Below, piece after piece: positions 45,590-56,998 of a stretch of 64,000 bases of DNA (position 1 is its first letter; the number at the start of each line of letters is the position of its first letter). This DNA is from Metellina segmentata (taxonomy: Eukaryota > Arthropoda > Arachnida > Araneae > Tetragnathidae): contig OX375876.1 in assembly GCA_947359465.1 (NCBI GenBank), positions 62,688,998-62,752,997 on the forward strand. Reading direction: 5' to 3'. A model generated the notes under the pieces. That model was not told the DNA's origin and made no database searches. It saw only the letters and a list, made by a program, of their open reading frames with translations. A program made the translations under genes and the position numbers.

Positions 45590-46175
45590 ATAAGGCGTTG
45601 GTCCACCTCTGTCTTTAATGCGTCCCCCGGAGTGGTATAAGCTGAAAAAATTCCAGGATGGTGTCCTGCGGAATTTCTTACCGTCTCCAACTGTCGGGCG
45701 AAAGGGTCAACATTCCGGGATGGTTGCAATCACCTTACCATGACGTCCCAAATTTGCTCTATGGGAGAGTGATCAGGAGACCTACCTGGCCAAGGAAGTG
45801 TTGGGAAAGCTTGAAGATAATTCATAGCAACAGGCATTGTCTTGTTGAAAAAAGTCCGGGGTGTCGCAATAGGAACGGTAACACAACCGGGAGTAGAATG
45901 TCGTCTACGCACCGCTGTGCTATTAGTGTGCCAGATATGACTACCAAAAGGGTCCGGCTATCCAAGAAGATTACACCCTAGACCATAACACGCTGTTGTG
46001 CGCATGTGTAGTGTGCGATAGTAAGATCAGGATCCCCACGCTGCCATGGATGTCTCGATACAAGTCTTCGGTTGTTGTCAGGACAGTTGGGAAAGAGACT
46101 CGTCGCTATACGTCCCCAGTCAGCACCGTTCTAAGTTGATCGCGCCTGGCACAACCCCTTCTTTGTGTGCTTTTT
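45590..46175 (-). pseudogene. Tc1-type transposase relic
   Basis: Minus-strand reading gives blocks typical of Tc1-like transposases: a segment ending in TPLVVISGTL-like residues (near 45930), QQDNA with the second catalytic Asp (near 45840), and LPWPGRSPDHSPIEQIWDVM (about 45810-45740). The third catalytic acidic residue is the Glu in the last block. The short stretch that normally follows QQDNA (RPHTA-like) is deleted, and further indels split the protein into several frames. The N-terminal DNA-binding half and terminal repeats were not found. It is a dead fragment. Confidence 0.8.
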
Positions 46176-46230
46176 GTTACAAAGCGTATTTTTCAACCTT
46201 AACACATTTCAGGTTTAACGTATTACACTT

Positions 46231-46425
46231 AGATTGGTTTGTTGGATTTTTTTTCACCAAGGCCAAATTTGACCAAAATGATCCAAGCAACGTTAAGTAG
46301 ACGGGCATGCATATTAGAAAAGTTTTACTAGCACGGAAAAGGGGAAAAACCAGGGAGGAATTGCACATAAATTGCCAAACAATTGCAGGTTTTCTGTGGG
46401 TAAACCAAAAAAGCCCCATAGGGTT
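46231..46425 (-). mobile_element. SINE-2 copy, minus strand
   Basis: TTGGTTTGTTGGATTTTTTT, AAGGCCAAATTTGACCAAAA, CAACGTTAAGTAGACGGGC, AAAAGTTTTACTAGCACGG and AACCAGGGAGGAATTGCAC, with a worn head GCAGGTTTTCTGTGGG. Full length but old. Confidence 0.65.
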
Positions 46426-48000
46426 AAAGGATAAATAGACTATCCAAACCTCAGTTAAATAAAATCGTATAACCATACAATCGATAAATTATCTAGATAT
46501 AAATGCTTCAAAGGTAATTTATCCTATTATACTTTGCAATGGAATATTTCTAATTGAAACGAATTATTACTAAGCGAAATATTAATTGTAATACATTGAA
46601 ACATTATTTGGAGGTAAATAGTGGCTGATCGTGGTATTTTCCATTGGCCAATTGGGTTTTAAGTATTTCTCGTAAAATCATTATCTGTTTCATAGCATTT
46701 GATTGTATCGCACAAAAAAATTGTTTTTGTAAATGATTACGAGATCTCTAGTTAGTTTACATGTTTTACCACTTCTGATTTTTATTCCAGATTCAATCAT
46801 CGTTATATTGTAGTCGTCAAGTTTCACAAATAACTCATGCGTGTTCACGTGATTTATTCCGCGTACAAAATTACAATAAACTACAATACTACTCAGATAC
46901 CAGCCCGATTATATGAAACAAAGCAACAGGAACATCCGTGAGGGGTATCACCTTCACAATTACCGAGATCGAGTCGATAAGCATTATGTCAGTATTTCCA
47001 CACGCTGATAAAACGAAATATGAACGATCTTTTCGAATTTTATCTAAAACACAAAAATATTAGACCCGAATTTTCTCAACTCCACGGTTTTTCCTCTCAA
47101 ACAATATAAAACCTAATCCCAATCCTTCAACTCCTACAACTCTCAACTCGGTCGATCAACAAAGACGTACGGGAGAACAAAAGGAAAAAACAACAAGCGC
47201 ACTTTTCATAACAAATTTATCGTCGATACCGGTATTATCTATTAAGAGAAAGAAGGAAACGCAGAATGAACCTCAAAGCAAAGATAATGGATGTTTCTAT
47301 CGTAAGATGGCGGCAAACCAAATATTTGTCATGACAGGATAATCTCTTGGCGAACTTTTCGCGCGCCAAGTTATGAGAAATTTATTAAGGAAGCAGAATT
47401 TAACGAATAAAAGGTACGAAAAAAATTGAAAAAAGATATATTTATTCTCACCGTCTTTGTTCAATTTTTGCTGTTTACTTGATTAATTACTATTTTATGA
47501 TGGAATATTTTTAACTATATTAATATTTTATCGTCTCCTGCAGGGTTTCGAGTTCCACTTTGTCTTTAGTGTTTAATCTCCCCGCTCATATCAATAATAA
47601 TAATGTAATCATCGAGTTGTGATTAGCTTATACGCGGAATTATCGATTTTGTAATGTTTGTTCTAAAGGGTTAGACAATTTTTCACTTCCAAAAACTTTC
47701 ACAGCTAATCTCTCGGGAGCTATGGAAAGATGAGACTCAATTAAAATCTATGCTGTAAATGGATTTTTATTCGTTATGGAAGATAAATTTAAATAAATAG
47801 TTAATTTTACTTTGTGCTAATACCGGATAAAGGTTCATCTATTTGCTGAAAAAAAATGGGAGGTTTTATTAGTAATTTCTAGCATTAAGTTGTTTTGTTA
47901 ACATTGTGTTTAAAATAACGCAAATAATATTATTTTTATTTTATTAGAGGAAATTTGCAACTTACTTGCGTCTTAAAAATTAAAAAGATTACACTTTATA
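46426..48000. other. AT-rich intergenic, nothing recognised
   Basis: GTAAGATGGCGGCAAACC near 47303 is YY1/Pho-like and lies close to GCGCGCCAAG near 47360. No other support for a gene, promoter or repeat. Confidence 0.35.
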
Positions 48001-48002
48001 AG

Positions 48003-48325
48003 TAACCTGAGCAACATTAACCTTAATCGTCATGTGGTCATGGTTTAAAATTAGGAGAAATTGTCTTAAAATCTCTTTATCTGGGATTGATAACGGACCG
48101 GATCGTTGTGGCTGTTGCTCAAGAATGATACTAATTCAACAACTATACGAAACTTTGAACTTAACCTGTCCTTAACCTTAATCGTCATGTGACCATGGTT
48201 TAAAATTACAAGTTGTCATAAAATCTCTTTATTTGGGATTGATAACGGACCTGATCGTTGTGTTTTTGCTCAAGAATGACACTAATTCAACTACTATACG
48301 AAGCTTTGAACTTAACCTATGTAGT
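48003..48325. repeat. Tandem duplication, 155-bp unit
   Basis: CCTTAATCGTCATG occurs at 48021 and 48176. The two units share CATGGTTTAAAATTA, AAAATCTCTTTAT, GGGATTGATAACGGACC, GATCGTTGTG and GCTCAAGAATGA. Divergence is modest and there is no coding signal. Confidence 0.85.
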
Positions 48326-50065
48326 GTATATAGTAACTGTATATTGTTGATATATATTTATTCATTTGATTAATAGTTTGATAGTGTAACATTAAAATTA
48401 ATGTTACATTGGGTACTTGAAAGTGAATCTGATATTTTAAATCTTTATTACGACTAGCATATCACATGAATATTTTAAGAATACAAAAAAGGTTTTCGAT
48501 GTACACTTATTTTAAGAATTATGAATCTTCAAACGTTTAATTCTTCAGAATCGCAAAATCATTTCCATTGAGACTGCTTTTACAAAAACCTTTTAAAGCC
48601 TCCTACGTAACAAGATTTGTTCGCCCTTTTTAATTTCTTACACAAAAAACTGAATTGTTTTTTGCTACCTTTAAAAAGAATGTATGCAACAATTTTGCTG
48701 CAATTGGATTTTTTAAACTGTAGAATTCTTTCACTGAGGTTGATATATTTTACAATGATTTTAATTCAAAAAGTAACATGCTTCAATGAAGTAAGTTGTT
48801 TTTATCTCTTATCTAGATCTTTGGGTATCTTCTTCTTGCATTTTTGGATTGTATATTTTTTTCCTGTTAATGAATATTTTTCAGTAGAAAAACAATGGCA
48901 AATAAAGTACAAATTCAGGAATCTCAATGGTTAGATACTAATAAATTCGAATAATTATATTACAAAAGCATTTATATTTGAAAGAATTCACTAGCAACAA
49001 TTCGTAGTGAAGGAAAGAGTTCTAAATTCAACAAAATGAATATGCCCCTGAAGGACTTCTGGTAATGAAACACTACCTCAAAACACTACTAATTACCAAA
49101 ATTGGCTTAAATTTAGTGTATAGCTAATTTAAATTAATTTTTTATTCAATACTCGCGAATAGATGCTCAGAAACCACATTTATAGAAAAGCACTTCAAAG
49201 AAAACAATAAGAATAATGTGTATATAACACTGATATGATAAACTATATGTTTCATAAATACATTTCCAAGAGCAATTTATAAAATTTGAGATTTCTCAGC
49301 GCACAAAAAAAAGATGCTTTCAGAAATTCAAAGAAATTTCATGCGCAGTAATGAGAAATGGTAGAGGCGATTATTCAACGTAAGATGTTTTCCTTTCAGT
49401 AAAGGTTAAGACGTAGTGAAAACGGATTTACAGAAAGTTGCATCAGACAGCTTATAAGGCTTGTGGGAAAGAAAATTTCCCCACAATCATAAGTTTGTAA
49501 GCATCCACTTGTTACCTAAACAAATTTCGATTCAGTTTAATTAATTTGGTAATACAAAGTAATTAATACCAAGTTCCGAAATATTGAATGGATTAAAATC
49601 CACTTTAAAATAACACTGAAATGTCCTAAAACTGTCAGTAAACAGTTTCTATCTCTGATCATTTATAAATATTCTACAGAATATAATGCGAAGAAAGGTG
49701 TCTGTTCTTAAATCCTCAGCTGAGCGCCAAAATAAGCTAACCTTTGTCTTTAGTTTTAGTGAAGTATTTGCATTTGTTATGCTACAATGCGTTGCTTTTA
49801 ATCTATGCGCATGAACGAATCGAAAATGCTTTAAATTATTCCACGCGATAAGCAGCTAAAATGCAAAAATGAAAATAATTATGCCTTCGGAGAAAAGCGA
49901 CATGACTCAAAAAAATAAATTTTATGCGAGAGCCAAAACTGGATGGGATATCTTTAAACCTGTTTTACTTGTCAAATGAAAATTTGCAGATGTTGTTCAC
50001 AAATTTTTATTTAAAGATTGCACATTATAAGTAGCATATTTTACGATTTGATGTCCAGGGTTTGT
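48326..50065. other. AT-rich intergenic, nothing recognised
   Basis: A 105-residue frame at 48617-48934 is hydrophobic and Leu/Phe-rich, typical of chance frames in AT-rich DNA. No repeat partner. Confidence 0.4.
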
Positions 50066-50069
50066 ACGA

Positions 50070-50790
50070 GTTTAATTGAATTCACTTGAGAAATGAAAAA
50101 TAAAACCTTTATTTTGCTTTATGTCGTTGCTCTATATTTATTTTTTGTTTTGCGAGGCTTCATTTGAGTGAGTTCCTCAAGAAAGTGCGATATAACCAAT
50201 GGTACTATTCTAATGAAAAACACTCTTGAAGTACATACATTTTTGAACATGAACCACTTGTTAAGTGAAAAATAAATGCTTCATTTTGATTTGTAATTTC
50301 TCTCAAGGGGCGACATCGTCAGCAACAACTAACCTTTTGAACAAACCACCTTAAGACCGTGAATATTTTAAGATTATCACTTATAAATGAAATAGAACAT
50401 TTCATTTTGAATTGGGTCTCGTTTCTCTATGTGCCATATTAGCAACAGAGTACTAATCTATTAATTTCTTGTGTTTACAGATCATATTTGACCAAACTGT
50501 ACGAAGCAACGACAGTTGACCAAGCTACGACAAGCTGCATGAAACAAATGGACGTGGACACAAGGAAAGGTTTACTAACGTAAGAAATACGCCCGCCTGG
50601 AATCAAGCCTGAAACGCCAACAACTCGCAGGTTGCTAGCACACTGTGAAACCCACTGAGCCATAGCAACCCCAATAATCTACTGAGAAAACATTCAAATA
50701 TGAATTTCTGAACTTGATTCGCTTGTTAAATGAAAAAGTATATTTATTTGTGTTGTTTCCTGGAGGTGCCAAATTTAACAATACTATCTT
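50070..50790. repeat. Strongly diverged repeat series around a SINE
   Basis: Loosely similar blocks containing CACTTG(A/T)(G/T)AA(G/A)TGAAAAATAAA and TTCATTTTGA occur near 50085, 50260, 50375 and 50725. They are too diverged to define a unit length with confidence. The SINE-2 copy at 50475 splits the series. Confidence 0.35.
50475..50672 (-). mobile_element. SINE-2 copy, minus strand
   Basis: CAGATCATATTTGACCAAAC, AGCTGCATGAAACAAATGG, ACACAAGGAAAGGTTTACT, AAATACGCCCGCCTGG, B-box complement GGAATCAAGCC, AACTCGCAGGTTGCTAGC and CCCACTGAGCCATAGC. Near complete. The block with GACCAAGCTACGAC is duplicated inside it. Confidence 0.75.
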
Positions 50791-51119
50791 TTCTATCCAA
50801 ACATAGAAAAAATGCTTGAAACTCGATGATTTCGACAGGTGCATTAAGTATTCATACTCATACAATCACCACAAACTGTTAATTATTTTTTTTAGTCAAA
50901 GCTATAAACACTAATGCATATAATAATTTTTCTGCAATAGATTTTTTTAATGCACAGTTCTCTCCCAGGGTCTTATATATAGTTAAGTAATTTCAATTCC
51001 CTAAGTATTCTGTTTAAATGAAGTCCTTTGCTTAATCTTTTATCTAACTACATTTTTGTATGTCCTTTTCTTACATTTTGTACCATTCTGTATGGTTTTG
51101 TTACATATTTTTGGTACAT
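50791..51119. other. AT-rich intergenic, nothing recognised
   Basis: No support for any gene or repeat. Confidence 0.3.
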
Positions 51120-51480
51120 TTAAATGAGTGAGGAATATGATAATGCATTTCTCCGACCAAAACAAAAACTCACATCGTTTATTACAAGTCGCCAAAACGA
51201 GCGATATTCAACCCAAATCCACCCCCAAAAGTTTGAGCAGCAACGAGGGAGCGATTTGTTCTCTCTGTGAATCGAGGCATGACCCTCGGATAACCAAGTC
51301 GACATATTCCGTTATGAAAGAATATTTCCTCCGTATGCCCTCTTCCGCTGCCTGGGCGATGTGGGGTGAAAGTATTTGGATGAGCAGTCCACAATTGATG
51401 TGCGGTCATGTGGCATCCTCCGAACAGATATCAGGCGGCAGTCCTTTTTCAATAGCTAATCGCTAAGCGACGTAACGATG
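51120..51480. other. Region open on both strands, unknown
   Basis: A 112-residue plus frame (51128-51466) and minus frames (51182-51409 and 51120-51305) are all open over the same bases. Composition is GC-richer than the flanks. None contains a motif I recognise, and I cannot choose a strand. It may be a decayed exon, a transposon relic or a non-coding island. Confidence 0.25.
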
Positions 51481-51679
51481 GAGTTATTTACTTTCTTCAC
51501 CCTTTGCCTCACATATATATTGCGACATTCTTCGGTTTCATTTGTCCATTTCTCTGTTCCGAGTGGGTGGCCACCTTTCTTTGGCTTACATCCTTGTAAA
51601 GTTTGGATGTCTATTTCATTTCAGATAACAATTTCGTTGTCAACTGACTTTTGTAACATGTGAAACTCATTTAACCTTT

Positions 51680-51810
51680 AAATAGGGTTTTGACGAGGTC
51701 CATCAACACCTGATCAATATCGACAGTGACGAGATATCTCGTTCATCACGAGCTCCCCAATTTTGCTAATGACGAGATACCTCACCGAAACAAATCCACC
51801 CGTTAGTACA
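51680..51810. repeat. Palindrome-core dispersed repeat, copy 6
   Basis: GACGAGATATCTCGTT (51728-51743) is one base from the perfect palindrome. GACGAGATACCTCACC follows near 51770. The left part has TTTTGACGAGGTCCATCAAC. The right end GAAACAAATCCACCCGTTAG matches the boundary of copy 2. Confidence 0.7.
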
Positions 51811-51948
51811 AGAGGAACAAAGATCCAAGTAGTTAACAGAAATCGTCCCTTACTCAGAAGTGGCGACAATTTCGGACAGGTATTTCTACCAGAAACTGGC
51901 CACTTCAGGGCAGTTTTCGACATGGGGACAAACCACCAGGAAGGTTAA

Positions 51949-52140
51949 ACACTAATGTACCCCTTTGAGGAACATGCACGCATTATTCCACCATAAGTTT
52001 TCATTACACGACTTCTAATCAGTTTTAGACTTCGAGAACAATTTCTAGGATTCTTTCAACCAAAAGATATGGCCATTTAGTCACTATATTTTAGAGTAAA
52101 AACAATAGAAAACACCACTCAGAATCTTGTGATGCTCAGA
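51949..52140. mobile_element. piggyBac-like MITE, copy 3, decayed
   Basis: TTAA at 51945-51948, a CCCCTTTGAGG end block near 51960, TTTCTAGGATTCTTTCAACCA near 52048 and CACTCAGAATCTTG near the right side align with copies 1 and 2. The right terminus is no longer clear. It lies directly behind palindrome repeat copy 6. Confidence 0.55.
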
Positions 52141-53795
52141 CTGGTATACAAAAGCCTGAACCAGTTAACTAGGGTGTACCAGAGTTAACTAATTTAAGTG
52201 CTCGACAATTTCACGTATAGCATCGTGAAGTTGTAGATCGATGTAGCATCGTGATCTTCGAAGTTGTTGGGACAACCCCGCAACACTGCCTTCGAATTTG
52301 ACAGTGTTATTTAGCATATGAATAATTAAAAACGCTTGCACGCATTGGTGAAACGCTGATACGATTTCTAAGTCCTTTAGCTTTTAAGTAAAATGACTTA
52401 AGACATAACTGATTTAAATTTTGGTTCACAGAGGGCCATTATTGTCGTTAAGTTGCGAAGATCTTGCAACAGACATAATTTGAAAATCTGCTATCTGTTA
52501 TGTGAATATTTCATTAGTGAAACGCTTGTAAGATTTTAAAGCCTATTATAAGTCAACTTACTATTATAAAGCAAGCAACATGTTTAATTTGTGGCAAACA
52601 GTTGCACAAAGTAAACGAATTTTGAGTTTGACAGTTTTAATCTATTTATAAATTATTTATTCTATGAATACCAAAGTTTCTAGTATAGAAAGTTTAAAAA
52701 TTCTACTCGGAAATATGCATTTCTTTCATTATCAAAAACTTTCAAAGGAATTGAAGATTTGAGTTTGGCCTAGGTAAAAATGCTATTTATATGTTTAACA
52801 CTCAACACTAAAGACACATTGCTTTATTAAGTTAATGCTTTAATAGTTAGTTAAGATTAAAAATAAATTTAGTTTTAAAATAAGTTACAAAGACGCAATA
52901 ATTTTATACACTAATCTACCAAATGAATACTAGTAATTAGATTTTCTCTTAACTTAATCTTGGAGTACTTATCTATCGCAATTCAGATTCTCCTTATGAA
53001 TATTATAAACATGTTATGGAATAGCAGCATATATATATATATAAGTGAATACGTTTATTCTCCATGAGCACAAATATAACTATTATATTACTACTTAGTT
53101 GAAACGTAGAACATTGAAATAACTAGTTTTACATTGTTCGTTTACTAGTACTTATTTATTAGAATTTAAAATGACGGGATGCTCGTCAAAACGAAAAATA
53201 CATATTTATTGCTCGATAAAAAATAAACACGCTATCAACGCAAGTAACGCATGAAGAGAGAAATGGGTGAAACTGTATCCTTTTTGATAACCATCCACTG
53301 TCGAAAGCGGCAGGGGTAATGGAAGTTTCAGGTCAGTGTGCCAGCATCTAGTAATTAAATAAGGGAACTCGTGCTAAACTCGCTGTTGCATTATTTACTC
53401 TTCCATTTAACTCTGAAAGGGCGAGGGCAATTATGGGTGGTTGCCATGGTGACAAAGTCGCAGTGTGACCACGGGAAAAAGGAAGTAAAACTTACCAGAT
53501 CGTCGTGATCTGTGAGCATCAAAGTTTGAAGCTTGATATCATGCCTCAAACTGGTACAGTGTCACAAAACACGACACGGGGGTGTTAGTTTGATGTAATA
53601 AAAGGCAAAATGATTTTTTAAAATTTAAATTACAATTCTATTTATACTTCGTTTTCTGTATTTTGTTTACATAATGTGTGCCTCTATATATTGACGTACT
53701 GTAGAGTTGTATATCATACTCACAATTAACCGTAATTATTCAAACGTGAAAATTTTCAATTTTCTAACTATAAAAATATAAAAAGAGGATTAGAT
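52141..53795. other. AT-rich intergenic, GC-richer spot at 53290-53600
   Basis: Contains a short (AT)n run near 53028. The spot at 53290-53600 is GC-richer, with GGTTGCCATGGTGACAAAG (a palindrome-like GTTGCCATGGTGAC, RFX-type X-box motif) near 53439. No frame or repeat partner supports a gene. Confidence 0.35.
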
Positions 53796-53799
53796 ACCC

Positions 53800-54590
53800 A
53801 TTAGATGCTTTAGAAGTCAGAGGTTCACGAACTACCAATCGCACAGTTCAAAGAATACAAATATTTTATACTTTCCAATAATGGCAACATTTGAACACTC
53901 CTGTAGTATGAATTTAATGGAAAATTCGGTCCTTGGAATTAATATATAACTGGTGGTCTCTGATTAGGGAGTCAGTATAACTCATTCTGGTAAACACACC
54001 GAAGAATAACAAGCATCAGTGATTATATTAAAATTTTTCTGAATAGTCTAGTTACATAAATGCAAATAATGATTAAAACCACGGTAAAAGAGGGTTAGAA
54101 GTATTAAGACTATGAATTAATCATGGTAAGATTCAAAGAATTCAAAAAGTTTACACTCGCTAATAAAGTAACAGCACTTGAACACTTCGCTATCCTACAG
54201 ACCCACGGCAGTAGCATTAATACCGATAGACAATTAGGTCTTTGGAACTAATTTATAAATGACGCTCTCAGCGGTTCTGAGTCAGTACCATTCCGGTACA
54301 CATATCCTAAAGCAACTCGCAGCAGTGAAATCTTTCAATTGCCTTGAAGAGTCTAATTGCAGAAATGTAAAAAAAGGGATTACCACCTCGATACAAGGGT
54401 TCAGAAATCGGAAGTCTACGAATTAACCATGGCAAGGCTCAAAGAATACAAACAGTTGACACTCGCCAATAATAGCAGCAACACTTGGGCACGGCGCTAT
54501 CCTGCAGGAGTCCACGGCATTAATCCCGATGGCCGATTCAGTCTTGGGAATTAATTTTCAAACGACGCACTCAGCGATTCCCGCTCGTTT
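53800..54590. repeat. Three diverged tandem copies, about 285-306 bp
   Basis: CAAAGAAT anchors at 53849, 54134 and 54440 (spacings 285 and 306). All copies show AGTC(A/T)ACGAA-like, CAAAGAAT(A/T)CAAA, CACTCGC(C/T)AATAA, GCATTAAT(C/A)CCGAT and TTGG(G/A)A(A/T)TAATTT in order. The third copy is GC-richer and keeps CG dinucleotides where the others have TA or AT, so copies 1 and 2 look decayed. The third runs into the GC island at 54.5 kb. Confidence 0.7.
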
Positions 54591-55090
54591 CGAATTACTG
54601 GTCGATTCCAATCACTCAAGCACCGCCCTACAATAACACCGCCACGAGGCCTGTTGAGGTGCCTTGTCGACAAATCCTCTTTTGTCTTTCCCGAGGAAAG
54701 GGCCATTGTTTTGCACAATTGGAAACTGCAACTCTCCGCCGGGCCCATTACGAGCGAAAGGTCCGGGACGCGATGTATGCTAATTCAGAGTCGCCCGGTT
54801 CGCTGGGTTTGGGAATTATGCCGGGCATTATCCGCGACCCAGGTCTAAATGATGGCCCCGGGCCATGCGGCGGACCACCGAAGACCTCCCCCTCTTCCAG
54901 CCATCCGTGCGAGCGCAATTAGAAGACCACATCCACTAATTCCATTTCACAAGTTGTCCTAACCCCCTCTAATTAGCCCGGGATTAGTGCCATCGGGATT
55001 TACATAGTTTTAAAGGGACTTGGCTGTGCGCTTCCTTTGTATCCGGAATCGCATTCCGGTGCTAATCCCAGCTACTGATTCTGGAATATA
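54560..55090. promoter_or_regulatory. GC-richer island with TAATCC motifs
   Basis: Holds CCTCTAATTAGCCC near 54965, GGATTA (54980-54985), TAATCC (55063-55068) and CGCAATTAG near 54914 in GC-rich, repeat-free sequence. A further TAATCC (54521-54526) lies just upstream in the third tandem copy. Short frames on both strands (54551-54922) overlap and have no motif. As with the other islands, the regulatory reading is inference. Confidence 0.35.
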
Positions 55091-55603
55091 TCTCTTCTCC
55101 GGTGGGCATCAAAGCCGGTGGGAAACTCTTCTGCACTTGTTGGTTGCATGCAGGGGTGTAGCTTACGGCTCCTGGCATGTTCCAGCCTCTTCGTAGACTT
55201 ACGGATATGAGATGAGGGGTTACCTTGCATGTAAATTCACGAAATATTACCTTTGATACGTTTAAAGTAGGTGGTAATGCTCGATGATAATCTTTTCGTC
55301 AGACATTTACAAATTGTTTCATCAATTAGAATTTTTCAGACTAGTGGCATATGTGATTTGTTTTCAGGTATCGAAGCACTAATCCAAAATATTTGAATGC
55401 TTGGAAATGCTTCAAGGGGAGAATACCTTATTTCAGATTCATTTACCAGTATTGGAGACATTGTAACGCAAAGGAGATAGAATTGACTCCCATGTACTCG
55501 TAATTACTACAACAAGTCTTGAGTTACAGAAACAATAATCATCAATATCTGAAATCGGAAATGGTTTAAGAGGGAAGAATTATATTTGGTAGAGTTAGTA
55601 CGC
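55091..55603. other. Intergenic, nothing recognised
   Basis: No support for any gene or repeat. Confidence 0.3.
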
Positions 55604-55604
55604 C

Positions 55605-55665
55605 ATCGACGACTGACCAGCTTTGTTACTGACGAGATATCTCGTCGAAACAAAACTGCCCAATT
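55605..55665. repeat. Palindrome-core dispersed repeat, copy 7
   Basis: A perfect GACGAGATATCTCGTC (55631-55646) lies between GACCAGCTTTGTTACT and GAAACAAAACTGCCCAATTA. It is a short copy with one core, with the same right boundary type as copies 2 and 6. Confidence 0.7.
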
Positions 55666-56560
55666 ACTTTTAGAAGAAAAAATACCGAAGTAGTAAAAAC
55701 ATACTGTCCCTTGAGCATAACTGGTGACAGTTTTGAACAGAGGTTTTAGCGTCTGGCCACTACAGAGCAGGTTTTAATGCGAAGCAAACCACAAAGAACA
55801 TACATGCATATATGCGTTACGCACATAGGCAGGCTTAGTGAAAAATACATCACTTCTTGGACTACTTATTTCATAAACTACGAGAATAATTACAGCAGTA
55901 CCTATAACAAAGTTAACTATATCCCATGTGACGGGAATTCAAGCCGACCTACGCAAAAGTCACCGTCAAACCAACACTGGTTAAAAATACTAACCAAAAA
56001 AGACAAGTATGCCTCTCTGGGCAACCTTAAGAGTTTCCGCGCGGGATGCTAAGTCCTAGCTGTCCCGTCATAAAGCAGGTAATTGAATCAGGCCAGTAAA
56101 AGCCCTGGTCGGTCGGAGGAACTCTAATCTTCCTACGGTCCCCTTCTACTTAATGAATGCCACTGAGCGGAAATAATAGCCAAGGTGTGCAGGCGGGGAG
56201 GGAAAAGTTTTGATTTTTCGCTTCCCTAGTCTCGCAAAGTTCTTTAATGATGAAGTGGGGTTGCGTGAAATACAATAACCACAGAGGAATTCTCTTCTGG
56301 CTACGCTCAATTTATCGACGCGTAGTTGACAGATTAAGTGCGAGGGGGGACGGGTATAAGTTGAGGCGCGCCTCTCGCTGCTTATTAGCGATTGTCCGTC
56401 CGTTTGCGCTTCCGCCTGGTCGATATTTGTATTGGAAAACAAATTAATGTGTTGTTTTTGATAGGACTGAGACTGTTGCCCGACCGGATAGCGCCCGTCC
56501 TCGAGTCTTTTACCTACGGTTAGCAGAATTAGATTTCAGGGGGTGTTACGTCACTCGGGT
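55666..56560. other. Intergenic, GC-richer from 56050
   Basis: Frames at 55777-56052 (plus) and 56146-56442 (minus) have no recognised domain. GGCGCGCCTCTCGC near 56366 and a GC-rich stretch to 56560 have no transposon signature. Confidence 0.3.
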
Positions 56561-56561
56561 A

Positions 56562-56890
56562 GGTAGTTTAATTAACGTCGCACAAGAGCAACACGACGGG
56601 CTGTTGGCGACGGTCCGGTATCAGACCCGAAGTTAGATATCCGAAGACAATACCACGTACATTTGAACCACGGTCACATGACGAGACAACATCTGAGCAG
56701 GTGGTACTCCATACTCCAAACTTCCACACCACGTCAACGTGAGGACATTTGAGGCCACGGCCGATCTAACGTGCCCGAGCCCCCTTTGTGTATGACGGTC
56801 TTTGGTTGGATTAAAACTTGCAACCCTTCGATTGCTTCGAACCCTTCGATTGCGTTATTCTTCCAACTGGGCTTTTACGGCCCTTTGGTA
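56562..56890 (-). mobile_element. SINE-1 copy, second head type
   Basis: Tail GTAGGTAGTTTAATTAACG, GAGCAACACGACGGGC, GGCGACGGTCCGGTATCAG, AACCACGGTCACATGACGAG, CAACGTGAGGACATTTGAGG, CGATCTAACGTGCCCGAGCC and GACGGTCTTTGGTTGGATT. The head is altered by a small duplication (AACCCTTCGATTGCTTCG). Confidence 0.8.
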
Positions 56891-56998
56891 TTCGGGTTCA
56901 TAGATTAATAGTATCATTAATTTCTTGATTTTTCTCTTGCTCTTCTTTTATAGTCAATTATACACACGATCTATATTTATTTATGAAGCGCATAAAGT

